Made by a program: the position numbers and the translations under genes | Assembly: GCF_008635795.1 (NCBI RefSeq) | Contig: NZ_VWRQ01000020.1 | Location: forward strand, 62,001-126,000 | DNA: 64,000 nt | Direction: 5' to 3' | Origin: Paenibacillus tepidiphilus | GTDB taxonomy: Bacteria > Bacillota > Bacilli > Paenibacillales > Paenibacillaceae | Notes under the pieces: model-generated | Told to the model about the DNA's origin: nothing | What the model saw: only the letters and a program-made list of their open reading frames with translations | Database searches by the model: none | Part shown: in pieces, positions 27,354 through 36,061 of the stretch | Position numbering within the stretch: position 1 is the first letter of the stretch | How the letters are laid out: every line of letters begins with the position of its first letter

Positions 27354-27367
27354 AAGGGGTTGAAACC

Positions 27368-27847
27368 ATGGGGAAAATAATCCCTTTTCCAATAAATCAA
27401 AGATCTCAGGCCTTGAATAACTTTCCAATAAGTGAATCTGACCGTTTTAAGCGATATCTTCAAGAAAGCGACAATTGGCAGCACCAGCATAAAGCAAAAA
27501 CTATGTACCCTGGATATCCTGAGGTGCCCCCGTGTGATCCACCGCGTTCAGATATGCAATGGTTCGTTCATCCACACTTAAAATTTGGAGTTTGGGTAAT
27601 TAATTCCTCTGAATTTGAGGTGATTGCTAATCCAAATCTGGCATGGGGATGGTCGGCATTTGTCCTTAAGTCAGCTGCACCTGTTTATGAGCCGATGAAT
27701 TTAAACAGTGTGGAAATTCGGAAAAACATTACATGGATCGTTGATTATGACGGGTTCGGGCAGTATGGGTTGGTCTCCAATAAAGGAGATATATGGATTC
27801 CTCACGAGCGGCCAAGTGAATGGGGTGCCAGTAGATTACGACAGTAA
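27368..27847 (+). CDS. Protein of unknown function, pilus cluster
   Basis: A 159-residue protein beginning MGKIIPFPINQ (start at 27368, after AAAAGGGG). Trp- and Pro-rich soluble sequence (PPCDPPRSDMQWFVHPHLKFGVWVI) of likely beta structure. Not recognised; it lies 14 nt after the two-span protein. Confidence 0.6.
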   Translation: MGKIIPFPINQRSQALNNFPISESDRFKRYLQESDNWQHQHKAKTMYPGYPEVPPCDPPRSDMQWFVHPHLKFGVWVINSSEFEVIANPNLAWGWSAFVLKSAAPVYEPMNLNSVEIRKNITWIVDYDGFGQYGLVSNKGDIWIPHERPSEWGASRLRQ

Positions 27848-27862
27848 TTGGGAGGGGTATAA

Positions 27863-28717
27863 ATGAGAACGGCATTTTTGCCGGGAGGCAACATTATTCA
27901 TGCGGATGAATACGACGAAGCAAAACATGGGTTCGAAATATTCTGCATGGATAAGTCCTGTAGATCTCCACTTATATATGTTCCCAAAACAGATAAAGCA
28001 GTCTCACATTTTAAAACTATAGGGAAAAATTCTGACTCAAAACATAAGCCGACTTGCGGTTTCTACCAACCATTGGATGTTATGGAGTCTATAGAAAAGG
28101 TGGGAGAGTATCAGAAGGAAATCATTCAAAACAGCTCCGTGAAAAAGGTCTTGATTTCCTTAAATATGAAAAAAATTGATCCTGATTATGAACCAAAGCC
28201 GGTTGAAAAGGAACAAGAAGAACCAAAAGGTCCTGATGATTCGGTTAAGGTAAAAGAAAAGAGCGACAACCCTGCAACAATAAGCTCTTTGAAGAGTATT
28301 GTAAAGCTTATGGTACAAAATGAGCCGGATTTGCTGTCAACTATCTACTTTAATATAGGTGGCGGGAGGAAAGTACCTATTTCCTCTATGGTAATGAATC
28401 AAGAGCGTGCTCACCAAATACTTTGGGATGAGGAGGCCCTTCGTGAAACCGGTTATTTTGTCTATGGAAAGGTCCAGGAGATTATTCATCGAGATAAAGT
28501 AAAATACATAAAAATGGAAAGGCTCAACGGAACATCATTTACTATCGTTATATTTGAAAAGTATTTTAAATTTTTCAAATTAACGGATTCACAATTAAAA
28601 GATAAAGATATACTTGTTTTCGGTATTCTGAGAAAAAATACTTTCCAGGAGAAGAACGAAACAGAGATAGTTATCAAAAGCGATAAATACATTGAATTTT
28701 TAAAACGCAGAAAATAA
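27863..28717 (+). CDS. Protein with N-terminal zinc-finger-like motif
   Basis: A 284-residue protein. Residues 30-70 (FCMDKSC...HFKT...HKPTCGFY) give a C-x4-C...H...H-x3-C pattern like a small zinc finger such as the one at the start of CoiA-like proteins. A charged, Pro/Glu-rich linker (120-150) follows, then a 130-residue C-terminal alpha/beta region with no nuclease motif that I can point to. Function is unknown. A 180-nt gap with weak hairpins separates it from the CpaB-like gene. Confidence 0.6.
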   Translation: MRTAFLPGGNIIHADEYDEAKHGFEIFCMDKSCRSPLIYVPKTDKAVSHFKTIGKNSDSKHKPTCGFYQPLDVMESIEKVGEYQKEIIQNSSVKKVLISLNMKKIDPDYEPKPVEKEQEEPKGPDDSVKVKEKSDNPATISSLKSIVKLMVQNEPDLLSTIYFNIGGGRKVPISSMVMNQERAHQILWDEEALRETGYFVYGKVQEIIHRDKVKYIKMERLNGTSFTIVIFEKYFKFFKLTDSQLKDKDILVFGILRKNTFQEKNETEIVIKSDKYIEFLKRRK

Positions 28718-28900
28718 CTCAGGCGTTTAGCCTTTTGCTTATACAGACATCTCTCCAGGAGAGGCGAAAAATTACAACTTTTTTCATATAAACAGGGTGT
28801 TTGCTGCTAATAACAGCCCCCTCTGTTATGGTGAACTATCTCTATTGAGATGAGCGACAAATTGTTCGCAAAAGTAAACAGGGTTATGGAGGCAAAGACA
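28718..28900 (+). promoter_or_regulatory. Gap with hairpins before the CpaB-like gene
   Basis: It contains a small stem ctctccaggagag (near 28749) and a stem with outer arms aacag (28791) / ctgtt (28822). There is no CCCTA box, so this is not another copy of the leader family. An ATG at 28850 in frame with the CpaB-like gene lacks a good RBS. Confidence 0.4.
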
Positions 28901-29578
28901 TTGAGAAAAGCTCTTAAATATCTCTTAGGTGTGCTTGTAATATTGATTGGGTTCGGTGGTATGCTCGGCTATGACATGTATTACAAGCCTTATGTGTTAG
29001 CTAAACCAGTACTTAAGGTAAAAACCGCTACAGGCCAGTACTTACCGAAAAACCACCAGATTCAGGAGAAAGATATTTACTCTGATTCTGTTCAGACTAA
29101 AGATATCCCTGAAGATGCTATTACGGACATCAATGAAGTAATTGATCGTATTGCAAATGTAAATTTACCGAATGGTACAATTCTCACACAAGCACTTGTT
29201 GATGTTAATGATTTGGAGCCGGCAGAAAACGAAGGGATCTACCCAATTCCGAAAGAAGACATTTACGCAATCAACGGATCCTTGAGAAGTAGAGATAAAG
29301 TTGACATCTACATAGTATCTGAAATTGAAAAGTACGAGCAGACTGGCGAGCCTATCCCTTCAATTTCTGAGGCGGCTTTTAAAGGAGTAACCGTAACTTA
29401 TGTCCGTACTGAAGAAAATAATGATGTTTTTGATACTGAATCCGGTAACAATAACAAGCGGTTAACTTCAACGGGAAAAGTTTCATCACCTGAAATAAAG
29501 TTATCCACCGAAGATGGAGAAGAATTAAAGGGTTATTTGGAGCAAGGAAATAAACTATGGATTGTGAGAGTAGAATAG
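28901..29578 (+). CDS. CpaB/RcpC-like SAF-domain pilus assembly protein
   Basis: 226 residues if started at TTG 28901, which has GGAGG 8 nt upstream; the ATG at 28850 would add 17 residues but has weak RBS support. A membrane anchor (LGVLVILIGFGGMLGYDMYY) is followed by a SAF-type region (GQYLPKNHQIQEKDI... and NLPNGTILTQALV), the signature of CpaB-like Tad proteins. In Gram-negative systems CpaB works at the secretin; here, in a Gram-positive, it may guide the pilus through the wall. It is followed after 12 nt by the CpaE-like gene. Confidence 0.72.
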   Translation: MRKALKYLLGVLVILIGFGGMLGYDMYYKPYVLAKPVLKVKTATGQYLPKNHQIQEKDIYSDSVQTKDIPEDAITDINEVIDRIANVNLPNGTILTQALVDVNDLEPAENEGIYPIPKEDIYAINGSLRSRDKVDIYIVSEIEKYEQTGEPIPSISEAAFKGVTVTYVRTEENNDVFDTESGNNNKRLTSTGKVSSPEIKLSTEDGEELKGYLEQGNKLWIVRVE

Positions 29579-29590
29579 GCGGGTGATAAT

Positions 29591-30661
29591 ATGAAAATTT
29601 TTGCAAATGGTCTTGATGCTTTCACAGTAAATGAGCTTAAGGCAGCTGGATTTACGGTTGTTGTTCAAAATGTGATGCCAGAGCAAAGCCAAGTTCAAGA
29701 AAATCTGTTGATAACAACGAGTGATATCGTTAAAACGCAGGAACTGGAAGGGCTTCGTCAAGATTATCCAGACGCTATAATCCTTTACTTGTATATGGAC
29801 AAAGGTGTGAGAAATTATCAGATTGTCCATATTAAATGCCAAACCCTTGGAATCAACTTTATGCCTCCCCGCACAACGGCGACTATAATTGTCGACAAAA
29901 TCAGACTCATCTTAAAGGATGACTTGGCCTTTTCAGACAATCTGATCGCTTGCTTGGGGTCGGGAAATGGTATCGGCTGTACAAGCGTGGCCAAAGCAAT
30001 CGCTAAACGCATAGCGGCTGATGGAAAAAAAGTAATTGTATTAGGCCTGAATTTGTATGATCCGGGATATGATTTTAAGCCCGAAGTTAGCCTGGATTTA
30101 CTGCGGCCGCGGATGACAGGACGTATTTTAAAAGATGAGGACTTCAATAATTTTATCAAACAGGACGGGTATCTTTATCTTCCAGGTAATTTTGATTATT
30201 TAAGTGCGCAAGATTATCAAGAGGAAGAGATAGAATATCTTCTTTCACGTGCTAAGGAAAACGCAGATGTAGTCATTGCTGATATTGGTGCGATTCCTGA
30301 AAGTGCAGCATGGTATGTAACAATGCAAAAAGCACCCATACATATATTGATAACACATCCACGTCATTTTTATCGTTTGGAGCAGCTGCTTGATTTAGCC
30401 AGTCATTTGGATTTCCAGCCTCATGATTTCTTGGCCATAATTAATCGCAGCACTAGTGATAATTTAATGACTTCAAAAAGTTTATCCAGCCGACTCGGTG
30501 TAGAAGTATTCATGGAACTGCCGATTTATAATGCAGGTTTAGCACTTGATCAGTTGCCATTGGATCGAAAAGAGACTCATATAATGGATGAAAAGATACG
30601 GCAAATGTTGGCTACAATGAACCTTGAATACAGTCAAAAGAAAAAGGGGTTATTCTCATGA
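29591..30661 (+). CDS. CpaE-like MinD/ParA-family protein with degenerate P-loop
   Basis: A 356-residue protein. It has an N-terminal receiver-like region and a MinD/ParA-like core. The P-loop reads GNGIGCTS where K-G-G-x-G-K-T is expected, so both Walker A lysines are missing. The later motifs VVIADIG and the strand order are kept. In Tad systems CpaE-type proteins place the machinery at a cell site. Loss of the lysines suggests nucleotide binding is weak or absent. Its stop overlaps the next ATG (ATGA). Confidence 0.7.
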   Translation: MKIFANGLDAFTVNELKAAGFTVVVQNVMPEQSQVQENLLITTSDIVKTQELEGLRQDYPDAIILYLYMDKGVRNYQIVHIKCQTLGINFMPPRTTATIIVDKIRLILKDDLAFSDNLIACLGSGNGIGCTSVAKAIAKRIAADGKKVIVLGLNLYDPGYDFKPEVSLDLLRPRMTGRILKDEDFNNFIKQDGYLYLPGNFDYLSAQDYQEEEIEYLLSRAKENADVVIADIGAIPESAAWYVTMQKAPIHILITHPRHFYRLEQLLDLASHLDFQPHDFLAIINRSTSDNLMTSKSLSSRLGVEVFMELPIYNAGLALDQLPLDRKETHIMDEKIRQMLATMNLEYSQKKKGLFS

Positions 30662-32118
30662 TGCAAATGGCCCCTATCATTGAACCAAAACAACCGTTCT
30701 CATTAAAGAAAAAAATAATGGATGGCCGTGCAAAAAGTACTGAGAATTTTTACGACTATCTCAATGAAATGTCTGCAGATATGAAAGAGGAACAGGCAAG
30801 GGAAGAAGATGCATATTACCGATTAAATTCACTTGCCTTGGTTGGAGATCCAGAAGCGGTTAGTTACTTTATGGGAAAAATCGAGAAGTATTTGCGAAAG
30901 AAACCATTTACGGGTAAATTCCCTGAAGCCTATACAACGGTCACCGAAGCTCTATTTCACGAATGGAAGGGCTTTGGGCCGGCATATAAATGGTTTACAG
31001 ATCGGGCCTACAGCGAATCCCCAGGGCTTCAATTTATAGGGAAGCAAATTTTTTACAAACTCAAGGGAGTATTTGTTCCTTATCCGTATAGTATGCCGTC
31101 ACTGGAAAGGCTTGAGCAGCTTAAAAGATCCCTATTGCAAAGTGATCCCAGTCAGCAATTAGATCGAAATCATCCTTCTGCTGAATTTAAGATGGACGAC
31201 CCGCTTTTTCCCGGTCGCTTTATTCGGATAGCGATTTGGATCGAACCGCGGGTATGGAGTGGGTTTACTACAATATCTATGAGACGACAAATTGTTGAAT
31301 TCATGAGTTTGGAAGATCAGGTCGGATCTGAAAGCATGCCGGCTGAGTCTTTACCCATGATTCATTCCTTAGTGGGGCTATTCCTTAATACAATAGTAGC
31401 TGGATCTGTAGAATCCGGTAAATCCACAATGGCGAATACAATTGTCGGAACTCAATTGCTTGCTTCTACCTCCTGCTTAGGAGTAGTTATGCTAGAAAAG
31501 CATCCGGAATCGATATTGCCCTATCAGATTAAAGGTCATCGAATTATTCCGATTCAGGCAGCGAATGAAGAACTTATGGAAGCCGGCATCGCGTCCTTAC
31601 GACATGACCCGGACATCATTTATATGACAGAAATGCGTTTAGATGAATGGGAATTTTATCTTTGGAGTGGTGAGAAAGGTTATAAGGGAATAACCGGTAC
31701 ATATCATACGGTTGATCCAGAAGACATTCCTTACCAAGCGGCTTTGGCCGTTTACTCTAAAAAAGGCGGGAATTTGAAAGGACACCTTCTATCAGCCCTC
31801 AAAGCGTGCGAGCTTGTTTTTATTCTTGAGAGTGTGGGGAAAGGGAAAAAGCGAATTGCTAAAATTTCTGAGATTTATTATGACAAAGAAATTAATACGG
31901 TATTTTCAAACGATTTGATGCGCTGGGATAATTCGCTGAAAAAGTGGACGTATAACGGATATCTATCATCAAGCCTTGAAGAAAAAATAATGTATAGATC
32001 TCCAGAAACGGCAAGGATGTTCATTGGCAGACTAAGAGAATTAGCGATGAAACACCCAATGATCAGCCCGATGAAGGAAAGTGTCCGCGCCCGAATGGTC
32101 TTAAGAGAAGGGATGTAA
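30658..32118 (+). CDS. CpaF/TadA-type secretion ATPase
   Basis: A 486-residue protein of the VirB11/TadA/CpaF superfamily that powers pilus assembly and retraction. Walker A is GSVESGKST (K255). Then come PESILPY, HDPDIIYMTEMR (Walker B region with catalytic Glu) and an ASP/HIS-box-like TYHTVDPEDIPYQ. The N-terminal ~200 residues form the usual family domain, and the protein is of normal length. It overlaps CpaE by 4 nt and is followed 3 nt later by the TadB-like gene. Confidence 0.85.
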   Translation: MMQMAPIIEPKQPFSLKKKIMDGRAKSTENFYDYLNEMSADMKEEQAREEDAYYRLNSLALVGDPEAVSYFMGKIEKYLRKKPFTGKFPEAYTTVTEALFHEWKGFGPAYKWFTDRAYSESPGLQFIGKQIFYKLKGVFVPYPYSMPSLERLEQLKRSLLQSDPSQQLDRNHPSAEFKMDDPLFPGRFIRIAIWIEPRVWSGFTTISMRRQIVEFMSLEDQVGSESMPAESLPMIHSLVGLFLNTIVAGSVESGKSTMANTIVGTQLLASTSCLGVVMLEKHPESILPYQIKGHRIIPIQAANEELMEAGIASLRHDPDIIYMTEMRLDEWEFYLWSGEKGYKGITGTYHTVDPEDIPYQAALAVYSKKGGNLKGHLLSALKACELVFILESVGKGKKRIAKISEIYYDKEINTVFSNDLMRWDNSLKKWTYNGYLSSSLEEKIMYRSPETARMFIGRLRELAMKHPMISPMKESVRARMVLREGM

Positions 32119-32121
32119 AAG

Positions 32122-33174
32122 ATGAGTTTATCTGTTTCCTTTATAGCCCGAATCATTTTGCATCTTTTTATGCTTCTTGGATTATGGATCATAATTGAAA
32201 CCCTTTTTCAGGGCGATTTGAAAGCTACCGGCAGTAACATGAACTATCGAATTACAGCTAAGCTCCGGAATGCTGGGAATTCTTCAAATCGTGCCCAAAA
32301 AAGAATGTGGATTTACCGGCATCTTGATAACCTTCTTTACTTATCAAGTAAAAAATATGAACCAGGAGTTAGCGTTTTTCGATTTTTATTTTCAATGTTA
32401 TTTGTATTTGTTGGAGTTATGCTTACTGGCTATGCGACATTTAACGAAATGCCCAAGCAGCATTCCATCAATGGTAGTTTGATTGTTAGAGATCTTCAGG
32501 TAGACTCCTCGTTGCCAAAGAGTGCATGGGTATTTATCGTATTTGTTGCTTTGGTAGCTTCTTTCTTACCCTATTTTCGGTTGAGGTATCGTTACAGTTT
32601 CCGACGTGTAAAAGCAAGTTATGATTTATTGGAAATTGTTAAGATTATCCCTAAATTCACACATCTATCAGTAGATAACTGCTTGTATAAAACTGCAGAA
32701 TATATTGATGAGAAGAATGTGCTAAAACAGCCATTAAAGATGTTAAGTGCAGCTTTCGCTGGCTACAGTAATGATAATGAACTTCGTCAGGAGGCCCAGC
32801 GGTTTTCAAAAATAGTAGGGACTACGTTTGCAATAGAGTTTATATCTAATGTGCTCTATGCCGAAAGAGAAGGGACTCATCATTTAAAGTACTCTTTCAT
32901 GATTCTTCATCAATCCATGGAGCAACAGAAAGAAACGATATTGACGATGAGGGCACGGAATAGTGATGCGGTGAAATTAGGAAGTTATGGAAATGTGATA
33001 ACGATACTGGTTTGTATACCGACCTTTATTGGTGCGTTAGGATGGAATATTTATTATAAACTACAGTTCCAAACCACGACGGGTCTAATATTTATGATGT
33101 TCATTCTGGCCACATTAATATTGTCTTTTCTATTAAGTGCGCTTTTATCGCAACCAAAACTGGACTACCAGTAA
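32122..33174 (+). CDS. TadB-like inner membrane platform protein
   Basis: A 350-residue protein. One membrane helix near residues 8-27, a pair near 82-98 and 135-155, and two at the C-terminus (about 290-315 and 320-345). The soluble helical middle (VKASYDLLEIVKIIPKFTHL..., GTHHLKYSFMILHQSMEQQKETI) has the GspF-like look of TadB. It probably works with the ATPase and the TadC-like partner encoded next. Confidence 0.7.
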   Translation: MSLSVSFIARIILHLFMLLGLWIIIETLFQGDLKATGSNMNYRITAKLRNAGNSSNRAQKRMWIYRHLDNLLYLSSKKYEPGVSVFRFLFSMLFVFVGVMLTGYATFNEMPKQHSINGSLIVRDLQVDSSLPKSAWVFIVFVALVASFLPYFRLRYRYSFRRVKASYDLLEIVKIIPKFTHLSVDNCLYKTAEYIDEKNVLKQPLKMLSAAFAGYSNDNELRQEAQRFSKIVGTTFAIEFISNVLYAEREGTHHLKYSFMILHQSMEQQKETILTMRARNSDAVKLGSYGNVITILVCIPTFIGALGWNIYYKLQFQTTTGLIFMMFILATLILSFLLSALLSQPKLDYQ

Positions 33175-33187
33175 AGGGTGATGTTAG

Positions 33188-34051
33188 ATGTATAGATTTT
33201 TCATGTTGGTATGTATAACCGGTATTTCATATTTAGTGTATCTGGTTTTGAGTAGTTCCAAGCCAAAAGGCAGCGTTTATCGGCAACTCAGAATTGATGG
33301 GTTGAAGAATAAGTTTAATGACACAAGAGTACAGACTATTCTGGACCAATCAAATATTCGTATAACTGCCCAGAAAATTAATCTGATCCGAATTTTCATA
33401 ATTGCGTTTTATCTGGTGATGCAGTTTTTGATTGATTTTCTCCGTGGAGTTTCTCTATCTCCCGTGGATATCCTAATAGCTCTGTTATTCTTATTGGCTA
33501 CAAGTCCTACTCGATTTGCTCCTTTTGGGATGATTCTTGGTAAGCTGCACCAGCGGGCAATTATTAAGAAGGACAGTGAGGTCATTTCATTTATTCATCT
33601 TTATGAAAATAATCGTTTGCAAAAAAATGGACAGATTCAGTTTGGAGTATTTTGTGCACAGATGGCAAACTACTTTGTTTTTATAAGAAAAGATCTCATG
33701 CAATTATCCGAGAGATATATTCATGATGGTCCTGAAGAATCCATTGAATGGTTTTGCAATCAGTTTCCCAAAAACCATGCATTTATTGGAGACGTGCGTT
33801 CGATATTGATAGCTATCGAAGGAATGAATGATAACCAAGAGGCTGTCAACTATTTACGCGATCAGAGTAAAGCTATTGCTAAAATATCCAATGACCAATA
33901 TCAAATTAAGTGGTCCAGACGAGGGGATACGTTTAATCTTCTCAATGCGATTCCTTCAGTGGCCACAATGGTAAATTTGATAGTTTTAGCACTGCTATAT
34001 GTATTAATGCTGAAAGAGACTTTATATGATGGTGTCAATTTATTCTTATAG
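33188..34051 (+). CDS. TadC-like inner membrane platform protein
   Basis: A 287-residue protein. An N-terminal membrane span (MLVCITGISYLVYLVL), two central spans (about 70-110) and a C-terminal span (SVATMVNLIVLALLYVLML) flank a helical cytoplasmic region containing AIEGMNDNQEAVNYLRDQSKAI, similar to the GspF-like part of TadC. It lies 13 nt after TadB-like, the standard gene order. Confidence 0.68.
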   Translation: MYRFFMLVCITGISYLVYLVLSSSKPKGSVYRQLRIDGLKNKFNDTRVQTILDQSNIRITAQKINLIRIFIIAFYLVMQFLIDFLRGVSLSPVDILIALLFLLATSPTRFAPFGMILGKLHQRAIIKKDSEVISFIHLYENNRLQKNGQIQFGVFCAQMANYFVFIRKDLMQLSERYIHDGPEESIEWFCNQFPKNHAFIGDVRSILIAIEGMNDNQEAVNYLRDQSKAIAKISNDQYQIKWSRRGDTFNLLNAIPSVATMVNLIVLALLYVLMLKETLYDGVNLFL

Positions 34052-34115
34052 GAGGTGAAATCAGTTATTACCGGACACCAGCAAAAAATATGAAAAAAGT
34101 GAAGGAGTAAATAAG

Positions 34116-34322
34116 ATGAAAGATCAAACTTCTGGGCATGCGCTATACTTTGTAATTGGTTTCTTGTGTGTATCATTGGTAATTACATTGATCCTACCAG
34201 TGGTTCGGACATTGCTTAACGATGTGGTTTCCAAGAAGCCGACTATTCCAACCTCTATGATTGTAGAACCTGTTAAATATGAGGAAAGACTGACCATCAC
34301 CATGCCGGGGCAAACTGCATGA
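34116..34322 (+). CDS. Small pilin-like membrane protein, copy 1
   Basis: A 68-residue protein beginning MKDQTSGHALYFVIGFLCVS, with one membrane span (residues 9-32) and a short periplasmic-side tail. RBS AAGGAG lies 10 nt upstream. It is a likely paralogue of the next gene (MKDxT-x3-AL-x3-IGF). Its place after TadC fits a Flp-like pilin or minor component, but the canonical Flp prepilin cleavage motif is absent. Confidence 0.6.
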   Translation: MKDQTSGHALYFVIGFLCVSLVITLILPVVRTLLNDVVSKKPTIPTSMIVEPVKYEERLTITMPGQTA

Positions 34323-34462
34323 AAGATAAGACAGCAGCAATTGCATTATACCTTTCGATTGGTTTTGTAGTTGCAAGTTTGTTTATCTCAGCTGCAGTTT
34401 CTGTCATTGGCAGCGGACAAGATGAAATTATCACTTACACAAAGAAAGTAGAAAATTATTAG
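34319..34462 (+). CDS. Small pilin-like membrane protein, copy 2
   Basis: A 47-residue protein (MKDKTAAIALYLSIGFVVAS...) overlapping the previous gene by ATGA. It has a single membrane span and a short charged tail (TYTKKVENY). It is a tandem paralogue of copy 1 with a shorter C-terminus. Confidence 0.6.
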   Translation: MKDKTAAIALYLSIGFVVASLFISAAVSVIGSGQDEIITYTKKVENY

Positions 34463-34480
34463 CCTAAAGGAGCAATACCA

Positions 34481-34861
34481 TTGAAAGAGACCGTCCTCCG
34501 TGCGTTATTTATGTGGCTTGTTGTGTTCATACTACTCCAACCGATGTTCAGCTACATTGACTATCTATTAGATCTGCAGGTCAAGGCGAATACATCTTAT
34601 ATTACACAGAAAGCAGCAACCGAGGGGACGGTTACTTCTTCAATGCGTACAGAAGTAATCAATAATCTATCAAAATTAGGAATAGATCCGGCCAAAATTA
34701 ATATTACCAGTAGTAGCGCTACGGTCCAGGAGCGAAAGAGTAGGATTGATGTTTATATTAAAGTTCCACGTATTAATCAATTCCCTTTTGATTTTTCAAG
34801 CGGCAGCCAACCAACATATTATTACGGCCATGGTTCAATCATGAGCGAATACTTGGACTAA
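34481..34861 (+). CDS. DUF4320-like pseudopilin-type protein
   Basis: A 126-residue protein starting at TTG with AAAGGAG 8 nt upstream; no better start exists. The N-terminus KETVLRALFMWLVVFILLQPMFSYIDYLL is a long membrane helix, followed by QVKANTSYITQKAATEGTVT and a globular beta-rich domain. This matches the layout of TadE/DUF4320-type minor pilins of Gram-positive Tad loci. Confidence 0.62.
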   Translation: MKETVLRALFMWLVVFILLQPMFSYIDYLLDLQVKANTSYITQKAATEGTVTSSMRTEVINNLSKLGIDPAKINITSSSATVQERKSRIDVYIKVPRINQFPFDFSSGSQPTYYYGHGSIMSEYLD

Positions 34862-34874
34862 GGGATGAAAATGA

Positions 34875-35366
34875 ATGGACTACATTGTAAAATTGGCCAT
34901 TGTGCTGCTTATGTTTATTTATACTTGGTTTTTTCAGGTGCAAAATCAAGAATGGGATTTGATCCGAGCATTATTAAAAGATGCGAACAACATGGCGGTA
35001 CATGATGCGGTGCTAGAATTAAATCAGTATGAGCTATCAAACGGGAAAATAGTAATTGATCCGGATGAGGCCTATGATACATTTGTTGAAACCTTAGAAA
35101 GAAATCTTGGTTTAAGCAATGATTTAGCTCCAAAGAGTGGAAGTCGTTTACATAGCAAAGTTAAAATTGTTGACTTTATTATTATTGACGATATGTCAAA
35201 TGTGAATTTTCCATTTCTTTATGAAAATAGTCAATATCATATTACTAAATATCTGAATGGACCGGCTGTTATAGCGATAATTGAGACAGAACACCCCAAA
35301 CTAATTTCAAGGAATAAGAAGCAGGCTCCTATTCGAGTGCCAGCTATACAAGAATATAAAAAATGA
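34875..35366 (+). CDS. Membrane-anchored minor pseudopilin-like protein
   Basis: A 163-residue protein. A short N-terminal membrane helix (VKLAIVLLMFIYTWFFQVQ) is followed by helical and beta parts (LLKDANNMAVHDAVLEL... KVKIVDFIIIDDMSN) and a basic tail. It resembles a tailed pseudopilin subunit; it is the last gene of the pilus cluster. No prepilin peptidase gene is found nearby. Confidence 0.58.
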   Translation: MDYIVKLAIVLLMFIYTWFFQVQNQEWDLIRALLKDANNMAVHDAVLELNQYELSNGKIVIDPDEAYDTFVETLERNLGLSNDLAPKSGSRLHSKVKIVDFIIIDDMSNVNFPFLYENSQYHITKYLNGPAVIAIIETEHPKLISRNKKQAPIRVPAIQEYKK

Positions 35367-35403
35367 ATTATATTCCTGAAAAGAGACATAATTCATACTA
35401 GTT

Positions 35404-35447
35404 CCTTACTTTTCTCCTTACAATCAATAGTAAGGAAGAAAGTAAGG
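35404..35447 (+). promoter_or_regulatory. 18-bp inverted repeat over the AbrB-family gene's RBS
   Basis: Arms ccttacttttctccttac (35404-35421) and gtaaggaagaaagtaagg (35430-35447) match in 16 of 18 positions around an 8-nt spacer. The right arm runs into the RBS (AAGGAG) 8 nt before the ATG. It could be an operator for the encoded regulator or an RNA hairpin that masks the RBS, so autoregulation is likely. Confidence 0.7.
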
Positions 35448-35456
35448 AGTGAATAT

Positions 35457-36014
35457 ATGGAAAATTATAGTGCGACAATAACGTCAAAAGATCAAATTAC
35501 AATTCCCAAAAAAGTAAGAGAACTACTTAAACTCTCGGTAGGTGATACAGTTAGCTTTATAATCAGGGATAACAAAGTAATTGTTGAGAAAGGCGTTTTG
35601 GTTTGTCCTGTGTGTGTAGGAGCAAATGAGAATTGTTTTGTCTGCAGAGGGGTGGGCAAACTTAACCCAAATTCCTCTTTTGTAGAAGAGTTAAAGAACA
35701 TTACTAATTTACGAATTCCTATGAGTATTCAAAACACCCAACTTGCGGAGCAAATGTTATTACCTTTTCCCATTGTTAAACTTATAAAAAATAATAAAAT
35801 ATCCGAATCTCACTTGCTGTGGTATCAGGATTATGTGCAAGCAAAAGCAATTGAGGAATATATAGGTAAGTACGTGGATGAATTAAATATTGAACTAGTT
35901 TCTCAAAACTTTTATTCTCCTGGGGTCAAACAAGCTATTATTGATAACTTACCAGATACCAGGAATTTGTCAAAAATCGTTTTGAGTGTTGGTATTCATA
36001 GAGCTGACAAATAA
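35457..36014 (+). CDS. AbrB/SpoVT-family transcription regulator with Cys pairs
   Basis: A 185-residue protein. Residues 5-45 (ATITSKDQITIPKKVRELLKLSVGDTVSFI) are a swapped-hairpin AbrB DNA-binding domain. Two CxxC pairs (C50/C53 and C60/C63) follow and could bind zinc. The C-terminal ~110 residues are a helical domain not seen in plain AbrB. A dyad lies across its own RBS. It may control the pilus and surface-protein genes that surround it. Confidence 0.8.
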   Translation: MENYSATITSKDQITIPKKVRELLKLSVGDTVSFIIRDNKVIVEKGVLVCPVCVGANENCFVCRGVGKLNPNSSFVEELKNITNLRIPMSIQNTQLAEQMLLPFPIVKLIKNNKISESHLLWYQDYVQAKAIEEYIGKYVDELNIELVSQNFYSPGVKQAIIDNLPDTRNLSKIVLSVGIHRADK

Positions 36015-36061
36015 CTGTTTTAATATCTGATTTAAACAAATAAAAGAGGAGATGTATATAA

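Noticed and set aside
27272..27367. Upstream extension of the gene at 27368
   Set aside because: It overlaps the two-span membrane gene and lacks an RBS; AAAAGGGG precedes the ATG at 27368.
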